Shown: one piece after another, positions 17,970-27,423 of the stretch | How positions within the stretch are numbered: the stretch's first letter is position 1 | Layout of the letters: each line of letters starts with the position of its first letter | Assembly: GCF_004331035.1 (NCBI RefSeq) | Contig: NZ_SJNT01000010.1 | Coordinates: 1 to 64,000, forward strand | Origin: Acinetobacter sp. ANC 4910 | Lineage (GTDB): Bacteria; Pseudomonadota; Gammaproteobacteria; Pseudomonadales; Moraxellaceae | Reading direction: 5' to 3' | Length of the DNA: 64,000 nt | Notes under the pieces: generated by a model | Database searches by the model: none | What the model was told of the DNA's origin: nothing | What the model saw: the letters and a program-made list of their open reading frames with translations, nothing else | Translations under genes and position numbers: made by a program

Positions 17970-19263
17970 GCTGTACCTGCGTTGCTTCGCTAAAGTCAAA
18001 ACTTAACGCTGGTAAAATGGTATTGCGTACCTCACCAAAGCCCACGCGTATGCCATCTTTTTCTGCATGACCTTTCATGATGACCGTATCGCCATCCTGT
18101 AAGAAACCACGCTGTTCACCATTGGCTAAATTTAAGGGTGCTGTTGAGTTCCAGGTCAGTTCCAACAAACTGCCGTATGAGTCTTTGGTTAAACCCGAAA
18201 TCGTGCCCGAGCCCATCAAATCACCGACATTGACATTACAGCCTGAAATGGTGTGATGCGTTAACTGCTGAGCCATTGACCAGTACATATATTTAAAGTT
18301 GGTTTGGCAAATTACATCCGCACTGTCACTTTGAGGTGTTTGGATTTCTACAGAAAGCTGAATGTCATAACTGCTTTCAACACGCTCTTGTAAATAGGCC
18401 AATGGACGTGGCTCTTGTACAGGACCTTGCATTTTAAAGGGCTGTAAAGCTTGCATGGTCACAACCCACGGCGAAATGGCACTGGCAAAGGTCTTGGCAT
18501 TAAACGGACCTAAAGGGACATATTCCCATTGTTGAATATCCCGTGCCGACCAGTCATTGAGGAGCACCATACCAAAGATATGAGCTTCAGCATCTTCAAT
18601 ATGAATCGGCTGACCTAAACGACTCGGTTTACCCACAATAAAAGCTGTTTCTAATTCAAAATCCAGCTTACGTGTCGCTGAAAAAACTGGACGTTCTTGT
18701 TCAGGTAATTTGATTTGCCCCGATGGACGAACAATCTCCGTTCCACTGACTACCACCGAACTGGCACGTCCATTATAACCAACAGGCAATTCACTCCAGT
18801 TGGGTAATAAGGCATTTTTAGGATCGCGGAACATGCAGCCCACATTGGTGGCATGTTCTTTAGAAGAATAAAAATCGGTATAACCTGAAATTTGTACAGG
18901 CAAATGCATGATGGCATCTTGCTGTTTATAGAGTACCTGTTGCTGCAATGCTGCATCATGCTGTAAGCGTGGATTATCCAGAGCCAATAAAGCCTGTAAT
19001 TCACGTCGTACTTTATGCCAGTTGCTTGAACCTGATTCGATAAATTTATTCAAATTTGGCTGATTAAAATAGCATTCATGCTCGCTCAGGCGCAGAAGAC
19101 CTGCCTGCTCCAACGCAGCTAAATCTAAAATCCACTCGCCAATCGCAACACCAACACATCGTTCGCCTTCCTTGCAACGACTAAAAATACCATAAGGCAA
19201 ATTATGAATGGTGAAATCTGAATAGGCTGGAACAGGAATAAAACAGCTCAATTGTGAGTTCAT
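17956..19263 (-). CDS. fahA: Fumarylacetoacetase
   Basis: FahA hydrolyses fumarylacetoacetate to fumarate and acetoacetate, the last step of tyrosine catabolism. The 435-residue product has the small N-terminal domain (YGIFSRC... GVAIGEWILDL) and the catalytic domain. Metal and substrate segments include YTDFYSSKEHATNVG, LDFELETAFIVGKP, LLNDWSARDIQQWEYVPLGP and GSGTISG. It is the first gene of a minus-strand operon with maiA and the VOC gene. The shared operator candidate lies 156 bases upstream of its start. Confidence 0.95.
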   Translation of the reverse strand: MNSQLSCFIPVPAYSDFTIHNLPYGIFSRCKEGERCVGVAIGEWILDLAALEQAGLLRLSEHECYFNQPNLNKFIESGSSNWHKVRRELQALLALDNPRLQHDAALQQQVLYKQQDAIMHLPVQISGYTDFYSSKEHATNVGCMFRDPKNALLPNWSELPVGYNGRASSVVVSGTEIVRPSGQIKLPEQERPVFSATRKLDFELETAFIVGKPSRLGQPIHIEDAEAHIFGMVLLNDWSARDIQQWEYVPLGPFNAKTFASAISPWVVTMQALQPFKMQGPVQEPRPLAYLQERVESSYDIQLSVEIQTPQSDSADVICQTNFKYMYWSMAQQLTHHTISGCNVNVGDLMGSGTISGLTKDSYGSLLELTWNSTAPLNLANGEQRGFLQDGDTVIMKGHAEKDGIRVGFGEVRNTILPALSFDFSEATQVQHETV

Positions 19264-19757
19264 GATGATGCCATCCTTGTTATTTTCTCAATACTCTTCG
19301 CTTATCCGCACTGATACAGTTTAATTATTTTTATAAAAATCAATAAATTATATAAAAACAAAAATTCCATGCAATGCGACAATTGCTTCAACTTCATTTC
19401 ATCATACTGAATTTATAAAATTACGCAATATATAATTTAATTACTTTATTCATAATTTTAACACTTTCAGGTTGTGTCTCGTTCAAGTCAACACTGTATT
19501 CAACTGCTGTTTTAAACAACACTATTGGCTAGAAAACCCCAGTGAACTCGCTACAATAAATGCCCATATTTGGTGCGTTACTATACAAACACGGATGTGG
19601 GATAGAGATCATCAGGTACAAATTTACCTCTAAGTTTTTTATTTTTAAGCTAAATAAAAAATAATTAGATGTTCCACTTGTATATTATTTTTTAATCAAT
19701 TTATGATATACGTAATTTATTAGGAAATAATTACACGACAAGGATGAGAATAATCAT
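19264..19757. other. Divergent regulatory region between fahA and the permease gene
   Basis: This 494-base AT-rich spacer has no supported ORF. It must hold promoters for fahA (minus) and the permease gene (plus). The only strong feature I found is the 25-base element at 19419-19443. Confidence 0.6.
19419..19443 (-). promoter_or_regulatory. Second copy of the hpd/fahA shared element
   Basis: Read on the minus strand, this 25-base segment matches 14217-14241 upstream of hpd at 22 of 25 positions (differences at positions 6, 13 and 20). Its core is TATTGCGTAATT. It points toward fahA, as the other copy points toward hpd, and could also affect the divergent permease gene. Confidence 0.55.
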
Positions 19758-21155
19758 ATGTCACACAATGATCACGGTCAGCTCAAGCACGGTTTATCCA
19801 ACCGTCATATCCAGCTGATTGCCCTAGGCGGTGCAATCGGTACAGGTCTATTCCTTGGAATTTCTCAATCTATTAAACTTGCAGGCCCTTCGGTTATTCT
19901 GGGTTATGCCATTGCTGGACTCATTGCATTTTTTATGATGCGACAACTGGGTGAAATGGTAGTACAAGAGCCTGTAAGTGGCTCTTTCAGCTATTTTGCC
20001 AATAAATATTGGGGCCGTTTTGCAGGCTTTATGTCGGGCTGGAACTATTGGGTGCTGAATGTTTTGGTCTGTATGGCAGAACTGAGTGCAGTAGGACTTT
20101 ATGTCCAATACTGGTGGCCAGAAATTCCAACCTGGATGTCGGCACTTGGCTTTTTTATTTTAATTAATGTCATTAACTTGCTCCACGTGAAACTGTTTGG
20201 CGAAATGGAGTTCTGGTTTTCGATTATCAAAATTCTCGCCATTGTCGCCATGATTGGTTTTGGTTCCTACTTACTGGCAACAGGGAGTGCAGGCTCACAA
20301 GCTTCAATTAGCAACCTTTGGGCACTCGGTGGTTTCTTTCCAAATGGTGTTAGCGGTTTAGTCATGGCAATGGCTGCGATTGTGTTTGCTTTTGGTGGTA
20401 TTGAACTGTTTGGTATTACCGCGGCAGAAGCACATGATCCGCAAAAAATCTTACCTAAAGCGGTCAATCAAATTATTTACCGCATTTTGATTTTCTATAT
20501 CTTAACTTTGATTGTACTTTTAGCCTTGTTCCCTTGGAACCAAATGGCACAAGGCGGCAGCCCATTTGTTATGGTATTTGCGTCGCTCGACAGCCAAGGC
20601 GTTGCCACCGCATTAAACTTCGTGATTTTAACTGCTGCGGTTTCTGTCTATAACGGCACCAGTTACTGTAGTAGCCGCATGTTGCTTGGCTTGGCAGAAC
20701 AAGGCAATGCACCAGAATTCTTTAAAAAAATTAATTCTCGTGGGATTCCTGTCAATGCCGTACTTATTTCAGCATTAGTTACTGCACTCTGCGTTTTACT
20801 GAATTACATCTTCCCTGAAAAAGCCTTTGGTTTGCTGATGATGTTAGTTGTGGCTGCTATTGTGATTAATTGGGTGGTCATTTCAATCACCCATTTAAAA
20901 TTCCGTCAGAGCCTACAACAACAGCAAGAAACCAGTTTATTCCCTAGCTTGGCTTATCCATTTACCAATTATCTGTGCATTGTATTTATGTTGGGTATTT
21001 TAGTGATTATGAGCCTAACCCCTGATATGCGTATCGCGGTGTATATGATTCCTGCTTGGATCGGCTGTTTAAGTTTGGCTTATTGGATGAAGCAACGTAA
21101 AAGCAAACTTGCTGATACAACCTTATTACTAACCCCCGATAGTTCTTTTAAATAA
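19758..21155 (+). CDS. Aromatic amino acid permease, APC superfamily (AroP/PheP-like)
   Basis: The 465-residue product has about 12 membrane spans and the amino acid transporter family signature near the start (LKHGLSNRHIQLIALGGAIG, then TGLFLGI). LGEMVVQEPVSGSFSYFANK, FAFGGIELFGITAAEA and YNGTSYCSSRML are the usual conserved segments. Family members couple uptake of aromatic or branched amino acids to protons. An AAGGATGAG ribosome site precedes the ATG. Its position between the fumarylacetoacetase operon and an aromatic aminotransferase argues for phenylalanine/tyrosine uptake; the specificity itself is inferred from context. Confidence 0.88.
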   Translation: MSHNDHGQLKHGLSNRHIQLIALGGAIGTGLFLGISQSIKLAGPSVILGYAIAGLIAFFMMRQLGEMVVQEPVSGSFSYFANKYWGRFAGFMSGWNYWVLNVLVCMAELSAVGLYVQYWWPEIPTWMSALGFFILINVINLLHVKLFGEMEFWFSIIKILAIVAMIGFGSYLLATGSAGSQASISNLWALGGFFPNGVSGLVMAMAAIVFAFGGIELFGITAAEAHDPQKILPKAVNQIIYRILIFYILTLIVLLALFPWNQMAQGGSPFVMVFASLDSQGVATALNFVILTAAVSVYNGTSYCSSRMLLGLAEQGNAPEFFKKINSRGIPVNAVLISALVTALCVLLNYIFPEKAFGLLMMLVVAAIVINWVVISITHLKFRQSLQQQQETSLFPSLAYPFTNYLCIVFMLGILVIMSLTPDMRIAVYMIPAWIGCLSLAYWMKQRKSKLADTTLLLTPDSSFK

Positions 21156-21188
21156 GTCTATTGAATAAAAGCTGTTCCTCCCCCATGT

Positions 21189-21232
21189 AAGACCGGAATC
21201 AGATTGGAAGAAACTGGTCTTGCAAATCTGAT
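21189..21232 (+). promoter_or_regulatory. Candidate structured leader upstream of tyrB
   Basis: Two interleaved complementary pairs occur in the permease-tyrB spacer: aagacc (21189-21194) with ggtctt (21216-21221), and atcagatt (21198-21205) with aatctgat (21225-21232). Because the pairs cross, they would form either an H-type pseudoknot or two alternative hairpins. That geometry suits a cis-regulatory leader, but chance pairing is not excluded. Confidence 0.3.
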
Positions 21233-21321
21233 GTGAATCGGCTTAAGTTATCACCAACTTTAACTGGACGATGCGAAGCGCGAACAGTTTGACCCTAGCT
21301 GCAACAAACAAGGATTTTTTA

Positions 21322-22536
21322 ATGTTTCAACATATCCCTCCTTATGCCGGCGACCCAATTTTGTCGCTTATGGAACAGTTCAATACAGATCCACGTGAAG
21401 GTAAAGTCAATTTAAGTATTGGTCTTTACTATAACGAAGACAGTATTGTGCCTCAGCTTGAAACAATCATGGAAGCGCAGAAGCGTCTTGAGCCAAAACA
21501 AAACAAGACCAAACTTTATTTGCCAATGGAAGGTTTCAAACCTTACCGCGATGCAATTCAAGCTTTGTTATTTGGTGAAAATAGCCCAGCAGTGCAAAGT
21601 GGTCGTGCCGTAACGATTCAAACTTTAGGTGGTTCTGGTGCGCTGAAAGTTGGTGCAGACTTTTTAAAAAATTACTTCCCAAATTCTGAAGTTTGGGTAA
21701 GCCAACCAACTTGGGACAACCATGTTGCCATCTTTAATGGTGCAGGCTTAAAGACTCATTTCTACCCATACTTTGATGCAGAAACACGTGGTGTAGACTT
21801 TGACGGTATGTTGTCTTGCTTACAACAATTACCAGAACAAAGCGTGGTATTGCTTCACCCTTGCTGCCACAACCCGACAGGTGCAGATTTAACTCCTGCG
21901 CAATGGGATCAAGTGATTGCCGTATTAAAGGCAGGTCAACTTATTCCATTCTTGGACATTGCGTACCAAGGTTTTGGTGAAGGCATGGAACAAGACGCTT
22001 ATGCAATTCGCGCACTTGACCAAGCGGGTTTAAACTTTATTGTCAGCAATTCATTCTCTAAAATTTTCTCACTCTACGGCGAACGTGTCGGTGGTTTGAC
22101 ATTCGTGTGTGACGATGCTGCAACTGCACAATGCACTTTCGGTCAGTTGAAAGCAACAGTACGTCGTATCTACTCTAGCCCTCCTACAACAGGTGCATGG
22201 TTGGTTGACCAAGTCTTGAATGACCAAGCGTTAAATCAACAGTGGCAAAATGAAGTTAAAGAAATGCGTGAACGTATTATTAAAATGCGTCATATTTTGA
22301 AAGATGAATTGACCAAAGCACTTCCAGACCGTGACTTCAACTACTTAGTTGAACAAAAAGGCATGTTTAGCTACACAGGCTTAACCGGTGAACAAGTCGA
22401 TACCTTACGTGAAGAGTATGCAATTTACTTGGTACGTAGTGGTCGTATTTGTGTTGCGGGCTTAAACATGAACAATGTTTATATCGTTGCCAAAGCAATG
22501 GCTGAAGTTTTAGCAAAAGCAACTGCTCAAGCTTAA
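21322..22536 (+). CDS. tyrB: Aromatic amino acid aminotransferase
   Basis: TyrB is a PLP enzyme that transaminates tyrosine and phenylalanine to their 2-oxo acids, feeding Hpd. The ATG at 21322 gives 404 residues, the class I aminotransferase length; an upstream in-frame ATG would add 17 atypical residues. The PLP lysine is Lys247 in [17 protein letters not shown], with [19 protein letters not shown] and the C-terminal [13 protein letters not shown]. An AAGGA ribosome site lies upstream. AspC and TyrB are close relatives, so the aromatic assignment leans on the permease and hpd context. Confidence 0.88.
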   Translation: MFQHIPPYAGDPILSLMEQFNTDPREGKVNLSIGLYYNEDSIVPQLETIMEAQKRLEPKQNKTKLYLPMEGFKPYRDAIQALLFGENSPAVQSGRAVTIQTLGGSGALKVGADFLKNYFPNSEVWVSQPTWDNHVAIFNGAGLKTHFYPYFDAETRGVDFDGMLSCLQQLPEQSVVLLHPCCHNPTGADLTPAQWDQVIAVLKAGQLIPFLDIAYQGFGEGMEQDAYAIRALDQAGLNFIVSNSFSKIFSLYGERVGGLTFVCDDAATAQCTFGQLKATVRRIYSSPPTTGAWLVDQVLNDQALNQQWQNEVKEMRERIIKMRHILKDELTKALPDRDFNYLVEQKGMFSYTGLTGEQVDTLREEYAIYLVRSGRICVAGLNMNNVYIVAKAMAEVLAKATAQA

Positions 22537-22547
22537 TCTTTAGTTTC

Positions 22548-22587
22548 AAAAACCAAGATTGTTCAAATGAACAGTCTTGGTTTTTTT
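22548..22587 (+). terminator. Terminator of tyrB
   Basis: Arms aaaccaagattgttc and gaacagtcttggttt pair with one G-U position around an aaat loop and are followed by a T-run. It ends the permease-tyrB unit. Confidence 0.9.
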
Positions 22588-22649
22588 ATGTCTGAGTAGC
22601 TATATATTGAAGCCTATTTTCCTGCTGTAAAAGCATGGACTAGCATGGC

Positions 22650-23573
22650 TTAATGCAAGGTTCGATGTTGTACCAAATTATCGACATGCTGCGCCAAATA
22701 TTCTTTTAAGTGATTTAAAAAATAGGCCACACGAGGCGAATCTTGCAAGCGGGCTAAATACACGGCATATACATCCGCAGGTGGGGTACTGTACTGTTCC
22801 AAGACTTGGATTAAACGTCCACTGCGTAAATACTTCGCCACATCCCATTCAGCCCGCATCAAAATCCCCTGCCCATCCAAGGCCCAATTTAAGGCAACCT
22901 CACCATCATTGGTACTTAAATTGCCATGCACCTTAATGGTTTCGACCTGCTCACCCAGACTTAAACGCCAGTTGCCATAAGCCGCTTCATTCTGTCGAAT
23001 CACAATGCATTGATGGACGGTTAAATCATGTGGCGTTTCTGGGATACCAACACTTTTTAAATATAAGGGCGAAGCACACAATAAACGTCGATTGGCTGCC
23101 AGTTTTTGTGCAATTAAACGCGAGTCTGGAATTTCACCAAAGCGAATCACCACATCCGTCGCTTCATCAGGCAAATTCACTGGACGATCACTCAGCTGCA
23201 ATTGCACCTCCACTTCAGGGAATATTTTCGCAAAATCTGAAATCGCAGGCGCAATATATGAACGTCCAAAGCCTAAGGGTGCATTGACGCGAAGTAAACC
23301 TTTGGGTGCAAATCGCGTACTCGACACGCGGCGTTCCATGTCTTCAATTTCTTTTAAAATCCGCAGCGCATTTTCATAATAAATTTCTCCCTCATGCGTC
23401 AGACTAATGCGTCTTGTGGTTCGATTCAGCAAGCGCACCCCAAGCCGATCTTCCATTTGCGTCAAACGTCGAGATACCGCAGGCGGGGTTAAATTTAACT
23501 CTCGCGCGGTAGCAACCAAACTTCCTTGTTTTATTAGTAAACAAAAAAATGCTAATTCCGTATCTGAGTTCAT
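22650..23573 (-). CDS. LysR-family regulator of the tartrate genes (probable)
   Basis: The 307-residue product opens with a LysR winged helix (FFCLLIKQGSLVATARELNL, then TPPAVSRRLTQMEDRLGVRL and LNRTTRRISLT). Its effector domain is of the CrgA/DsdA-like subgroup (GLLRVNAPLGFGRSYIAPAI). It is divergent from the tartrate transporter-dehydratase genes across a 244-base spacer, the usual arrangement for a LysR activator and its targets. This parallels TtdR of enteric bacteria in position; the tartrate response is inferred from that. Confidence 0.85.
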   Translation of the reverse strand: MNSDTELAFFCLLIKQGSLVATARELNLTPPAVSRRLTQMEDRLGVRLLNRTTRRISLTHEGEIYYENALRILKEIEDMERRVSSTRFAPKGLLRVNAPLGFGRSYIAPAISDFAKIFPEVEVQLQLSDRPVNLPDEATDVVIRFGEIPDSRLIAQKLAANRRLLCASPLYLKSVGIPETPHDLTVHQCIVIRQNEAAYGNWRLSLGEQVETIKVHGNLSTNDGEVALNWALDGQGILMRAEWDVAKYLRSGRLIQVLEQYSTPPADVYAVYLARLQDSPRVAYFLNHLKEYLAQHVDNLVQHRTLH

Positions 23574-23817
23574 GATTATTCAGTTTTTTGCAATAGTGAT
23601 TTAACTTTATATCGATCCATCCCTTTTGCAAAGTCTCTATCATCCATATCACGTTACCCCCCAAACAACATATTTCACCCAAGCAAGGAAACTTGAGTGA
23701 ATCATAAAGTCCACCGTTTAAGGATTACGGTGTCACAACGGGGAGCCTTTTCGCCAGACTCGATTGCGGTATTTATACCAGATCGGGTGGTAATCGCTAC
23801 TTATATGGAGATAAGCC

Positions 23818-25119
23818 ATGGACATGGATATCGAAAAACGGACCTTACGGAAAATCACGTGGCGTATTGTCCCGTTTATCATGATTTTGTATTTAATTGC
23901 TTATATTGACCGCGTCAATATCGGTTTTGCCGCCATCACCATGAAGGAAGATTTAGGCTTTACTGCTTCAATTCTTGGTTTTGGCGCAGGGATTTTCTTT
24001 CTGGGTTATTTTCTCTTTGAAGTTCCCTCCAATATTATTCTGCACAAAGTCGGTGCCCGTATTTGGATTGCACGGGTCATGGTCACTTGGGGCATTATTG
24101 CAGGGGGTATGGCTTTTATTGAAAGCTCTACCAGTTTTTATGTGATGCGCTTTTTACTCGGTGTCGCTGAAGCGGGCTTTTTCCCGGGCATTATTCTCTA
24201 TCTTAGCTACTGGTTTCCAGCCCGTAACCGCGCAGGTGTGATTGCCTTATTTATGGCAGCCGCACCAATTGCTACGGCGATTGGCTCCCCAATTTCTGCT
24301 GCGCTGCTAGAAATGCACGGCATCATGGGGCTAGCAGGTTGGCAATGGATGTTCCTGATAGAAGCAGTTCCTGCGGTGATCTTAGGTGTAGTCGTATTCT
24401 TCTATATGACGGATCGTCCTGAAAAAGCCGCTTGGTTAAAACCCGATGAGCGCGAATGGTTGGTTAAAACCATGCAAGCTGAAGATGCCAATAAAGGTGA
24501 TCAACAACATCACAGTATTTTACGCGGTTTAGCCAACCCACGTGTACTGGCTCTGGCACTGATTTATTTTGGCACCTCAGCAGGCTTGTACACCCTCGGC
24601 ATTTGGGCACCGCAAATCATTAAAGAACTGGGTGTCAGCTCCATGACCGTTGGTTTATTGAATGCCATCCCTCCAATTATCTCTGTCGTTGCCATGATTC
24701 TTTGGTCACGTCACTCCGACAAAACCAATGAACGCACATGGCATGTGGCATTGGCTTGCTTAACCGCAGCCGTAGGGCTCGCGATTGCAGCTGGTACTGG
24801 CAGTATGTTTGGTCTAATTGCAGCACTCACCATTGTTAACGTCGGAATTAGTTGTTCTAAGCCACCTCTGTGGAGTATGCCGACCATGTTCTTGTCAGGT
24901 GCTGCGGCAGCCACAGGTATCGCAACCATTAACTCGATTGGCAACTTAGGCGGCTTTGCGGGTCCAGCCATGATTGGTTGGGTCAAAGATCAAACTGGAA
25001 GCTTTGCAGGTGGTCTGTATTTCGTCGCAGGTCTACTGATTCTCTCTACCGTACTCACTCTCGTTTTAAGTTTTACTCAAAAAAACAAAGTCAGCTCGGC
25101 TGAATTGAGTAACTCCTGA
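23818..25119 (+). CDS. MFS transporter, anion:cation symporter type, probable tartrate uptake
   Basis: The 433-residue product has about 12 membrane spans and ACS-family motifs. These are YIDRVNIGFAAITM in the first span, FFLGYFLFEVPSNIILHKVG, RFLLGVAEAGFFPGIILYLS and the second-half WSRHSDKTNER loop. Relatives include the tartrate transporter TtuB and phthalate carriers. GGAG lies seven bases before the ATG. It is 52 bases upstream of ttdA, which gives the substrate guess. Enteric ttd operons use an unrelated carrier (TtdT), so this is a different combination. Confidence 0.85.
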   Translation: MDMDIEKRTLRKITWRIVPFIMILYLIAYIDRVNIGFAAITMKEDLGFTASILGFGAGIFFLGYFLFEVPSNIILHKVGARIWIARVMVTWGIIAGGMAFIESSTSFYVMRFLLGVAEAGFFPGIILYLSYWFPARNRAGVIALFMAAAPIATAIGSPISAALLEMHGIMGLAGWQWMFLIEAVPAVILGVVVFFYMTDRPEKAAWLKPDEREWLVKTMQAEDANKGDQQHHSILRGLANPRVLALALIYFGTSAGLYTLGIWAPQIIKELGVSSMTVGLLNAIPPIISVVAMILWSRHSDKTNERTWHVALACLTAAVGLAIAAGTGSMFGLIAALTIVNVGISCSKPPLWSMPTMFLSGAAAATGIATINSIGNLGGFAGPAMIGWVKDQTGSFAGGLYFVAGLLILSTVLTLVLSFTQKNKVSSAELSNS

Positions 25120-25171
25120 TCTTCATTTTTATATTGCTTGACTGAATTTAACGCTTTACAAGGAGCCTCCC

Positions 25172-26071
25172 ATGGACAAAGAACTTGCCGTACAGTCCCT
25201 CACGGACACCATGGCCAAATTTACGGCCTACATTGGTAAACGTTTACCTAAAGATGTGAAAAGTAAACTGATTGAATTGAAAACTTTAGAAACCAATCCA
25301 TTGGCGAAGTCGATTTACGACTCCATGGATGAAAACCAAGAAGCGGCGGATCGACTCAATCGTCCCAGCTGCCAAGACACTGGCGTGATTCAATATTTTG
25401 TTGAAGCGGGTGCACATTTCCCACTGTTGGGTGAATTACAGGAAATTTTACGTGAAGCAACCGAAGAGGCCACCCGTACAGGGCCCTTACGTCACAATGC
25501 GGTTGAAACCTTTGATGAAAAAAATACCGGCACCAATACCGGCACCCAAATTCCGTGGCTAGACTGGCGTATCGTCCCTGAACAAGACAGCTGTACCATT
25601 GATGTTTATATGGCAGGTGGTGGATGTACCTTACCGGGTGCCGCTAAAGTACTGATGCCAGGTCAAGGCTACGAAGGTGTGGCTGAGTTTGTGATGGACG
25701 TGATTACCGAACGCGGTGTGAATGCTTGCCCACCGTTATTGGTCGGTGTCGGGGTATCAACCTCAGTTGAAACCGCTGCGCGCTTGTCCAAACTGGCCAT
25801 TATGCGCCCTGTCGACTCAAGAAGTGATAACCCACGTGCCGCATTAATGGAGGATTTACTAGAACAAGGTCTAAATGAAATTGGGATTGGTCCACAAGGC
25901 TTAACAGGCAATAACAGTGTCATGGGAGTGAACATTGAATCTTCAGCCCGCCATCCATCGACGATTGGTGTGGCTGTGAATACGGGCTGTTGGGCACACC
26001 GTCGTGGAAAAATCAAAATTAATGCGGACATGTCTTATGAAATCCTGTCGCACGAAGGAGTTGTGCTATGA
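25172..26071 (+). CDS. ttdA: L(+)-tartrate dehydratase, alpha subunit
   Basis: TtdA and TtdB form an oxygen-sensitive [4Fe-4S] dehydratase that converts L-tartrate to oxaloacetate. The 299-residue protein keeps the three expected cluster cysteines, in [16 protein letters not shown] and [10 protein letters not shown]. It also has [17 protein letters not shown] and [15 protein letters not shown]. Similarity to the enteric TtdA sequence as I remember it is high throughout, better than to class I fumarase alpha parts. The 3' end overlaps ttdB by four bases (ATGA). Confidence 0.9.
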   Translation: MDKELAVQSLTDTMAKFTAYIGKRLPKDVKSKLIELKTLETNPLAKSIYDSMDENQEAADRLNRPSCQDTGVIQYFVEAGAHFPLLGELQEILREATEEATRTGPLRHNAVETFDEKNTGTNTGTQIPWLDWRIVPEQDSCTIDVYMAGGGCTLPGAAKVLMPGQGYEGVAEFVMDVITERGVNACPPLLVGVGVSTSVETAARLSKLAIMRPVDSRSDNPRAALMEDLLEQGLNEIGIGPQGLTGNNSVMGVNIESSARHPSTIGVAVNTGCWAHRRGKIKINADMSYEILSHEGVVL

Positions 26072-26676
26072 AAAAAATTCTCACTACCCCACTGCGTGAT
26101 GAAGACTTAGCCGATCTTAAAATTGGTGATGTGGTGTATCTGACGGGTCGTTTGGTCACTTGCCGCGATGTAGCGCATCGCCGCTTGATTGAGCAAGGTC
26201 GACAACTTCCAGTGAATTTAGAAGGCGGTGCGATTTTCCATGCAGGCCCAATCGTACGTAAAAAGGATGATGGCCGTTTTGAAATGGTCTCCATTGGCCC
26301 CACCACCAGTATGCGTATGGAAAAATTCGAGCGTGAATTTATTAAACAAACGGGGGTAAAACTGATTGTCGGTAAAGGCGGTATGGGGCCTGAAACCGTT
26401 GCAGGCTGTCAGGAACATAAAGCCGTCCATGCGATTTTCCCGGGGGGCTGTGCGGTACTGGCAGCCACTCAAGTGGAAGAAATTGAAGGGGCTGAATGGC
26501 AAGATTTAGGTATGCCTGAAACCTTGTGGATTAACCGCGTCAAAGTGTTTGGCCCTTTGATCATCTCGATTGATACTCACGGCAACAATTTAATTCAGCA
26601 AAATAAAACGCAATTCCAAGCCAAGAAGAAACCAGTTTTGGATCGGATTAGTAAGGAATTAAGCTTTATTAAATAA
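26068..26676 (+). CDS. ttdB: L(+)-tartrate dehydratase, beta subunit
   Basis: The 202-residue beta subunit matches the C-terminal fumarase fold: [54 protein letters not shown] and [10 protein letters not shown] are all in the family order. It begins within the ttdA stop (ATGA), typical of coupled subunits. A terminator follows directly. Confidence 0.92.
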   Translation: MKKILTTPLRDEDLADLKIGDVVYLTGRLVTCRDVAHRRLIEQGRQLPVNLEGGAIFHAGPIVRKKDDGRFEMVSIGPTTSMRMEKFEREFIKQTGVKLIVGKGGMGPETVAGCQEHKAVHAIFPGGCAVLAATQVEEIEGAEWQDLGMPETLWINRVKVFGPLIISIDTHGNNLIQQNKTQFQAKKKPVLDRISKELSFIK

Positions 26677-26690
26677 ACTTAAATTTGCAA

Positions 26691-26730
26691 AAAAATAACC
26701 CTGAAATATTCACGTTCAGGGTTATTTTTT
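26691..26730. terminator. Bidirectional terminator between ttdB and the surface-protein operon
   Basis: Arms aataaccctgaa and ttcagggttatt flank a short loop, with A- and T-runs on the outside. It should end the ttd operon and, on the minus strand, the downstream unit of the large surface-protein genes, whose last stop is at 26764. Confidence 0.9.
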
Positions 26731-26763
26731 AAATCTAAATAAAAGCAAATGCTGCTCAGTCTA

Positions 26764-27423
26764 TTAATTCGGAGTAAAAGGCCAATACGCTAGATTGACT
26801 CCCTGACAGCCTGTTGAACCATTTAATTGTTCCACTGTAGCAATTTTTACAGGACTAAAAGCCCGATCGAGATAGCGGTCATTTTCACAATGCTGTGCCA
26901 AATACCCCGCCTGATCAACCAAGCGCTCTGCCGAAGCAAAAATCTCACGTGAATGATGCCACCCTAATTGGCAATATTCAGCTGCGGCCCAAACCAATTT
27001 AACCTCTGCCTGAGCAAGCTCTTTATAAGCACACTGAAAACCCGCATGAACTTTAATGCTTTCTATACGAGCCCACAAATCTCGACGCATGACCTGAGCA
27101 AAAGGTAAAATTGGCGTTTGAGTCGCAAGCTGCACTCTGTTGTCGGTATTGGTGATATTCAGCGCCTGCTGATAAACCATTCCTAAGTTTTTTGGCTTAC
27201 TCTTTTCACTATATAACTGGTCTGCATAACTGAGCCATGTTTGCGCTTTTTCCAGTTGGTATTTTTCTTTTACATCAGTACTTTGCCCAAGTGCCTCACG
27301 TATTTTCGACTGAATCTGTTGATGCGACGATATATATGTGAATTGATGGGTCTCTGGGTTGGCATAAAGCACTGGGCTAAACAACCCAGCCAACAGGAAT
27401 GCTTTTAATCCTAAAAATTTCAT
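26764..27423 (-). CDS. Exported helical protein coupled to the barrel gene
   Basis: The 219-residue product has a signal peptide (MKFLGLKAFLLAGLFSPVLYA). A mostly helical body follows, including the Trp-rich EKAQTWLSYADQLYSEK and several cysteines (FQCAYKE, EYCQLGW, QHCEND, TGCQG). Its start overlaps the stop of the 2005-residue barrel gene by ATGA, so the two are made together. The lone N-terminal helical region resembles what sits ahead of OmpA-type domains in some envelope proteins, but no OmpA domain is present. I infer a periplasmic partner, plug or stabiliser of the barrel. No family name is claimed. Confidence 0.8.
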   Translation of the reverse strand: MKFLGLKAFLLAGLFSPVLYANPETHQFTYISSHQQIQSKIREALGQSTDVKEKYQLEKAQTWLSYADQLYSEKSKPKNLGMVYQQALNITNTDNRVQLATQTPILPFAQVMRRDLWARIESIKVHAGFQCAYKELAQAEVKLVWAAAEYCQLGWHHSREIFASAERLVDQAGYLAQHCENDRYLDRAFSPVKIATVEQLNGSTGCQGVNLAYWPFTPN

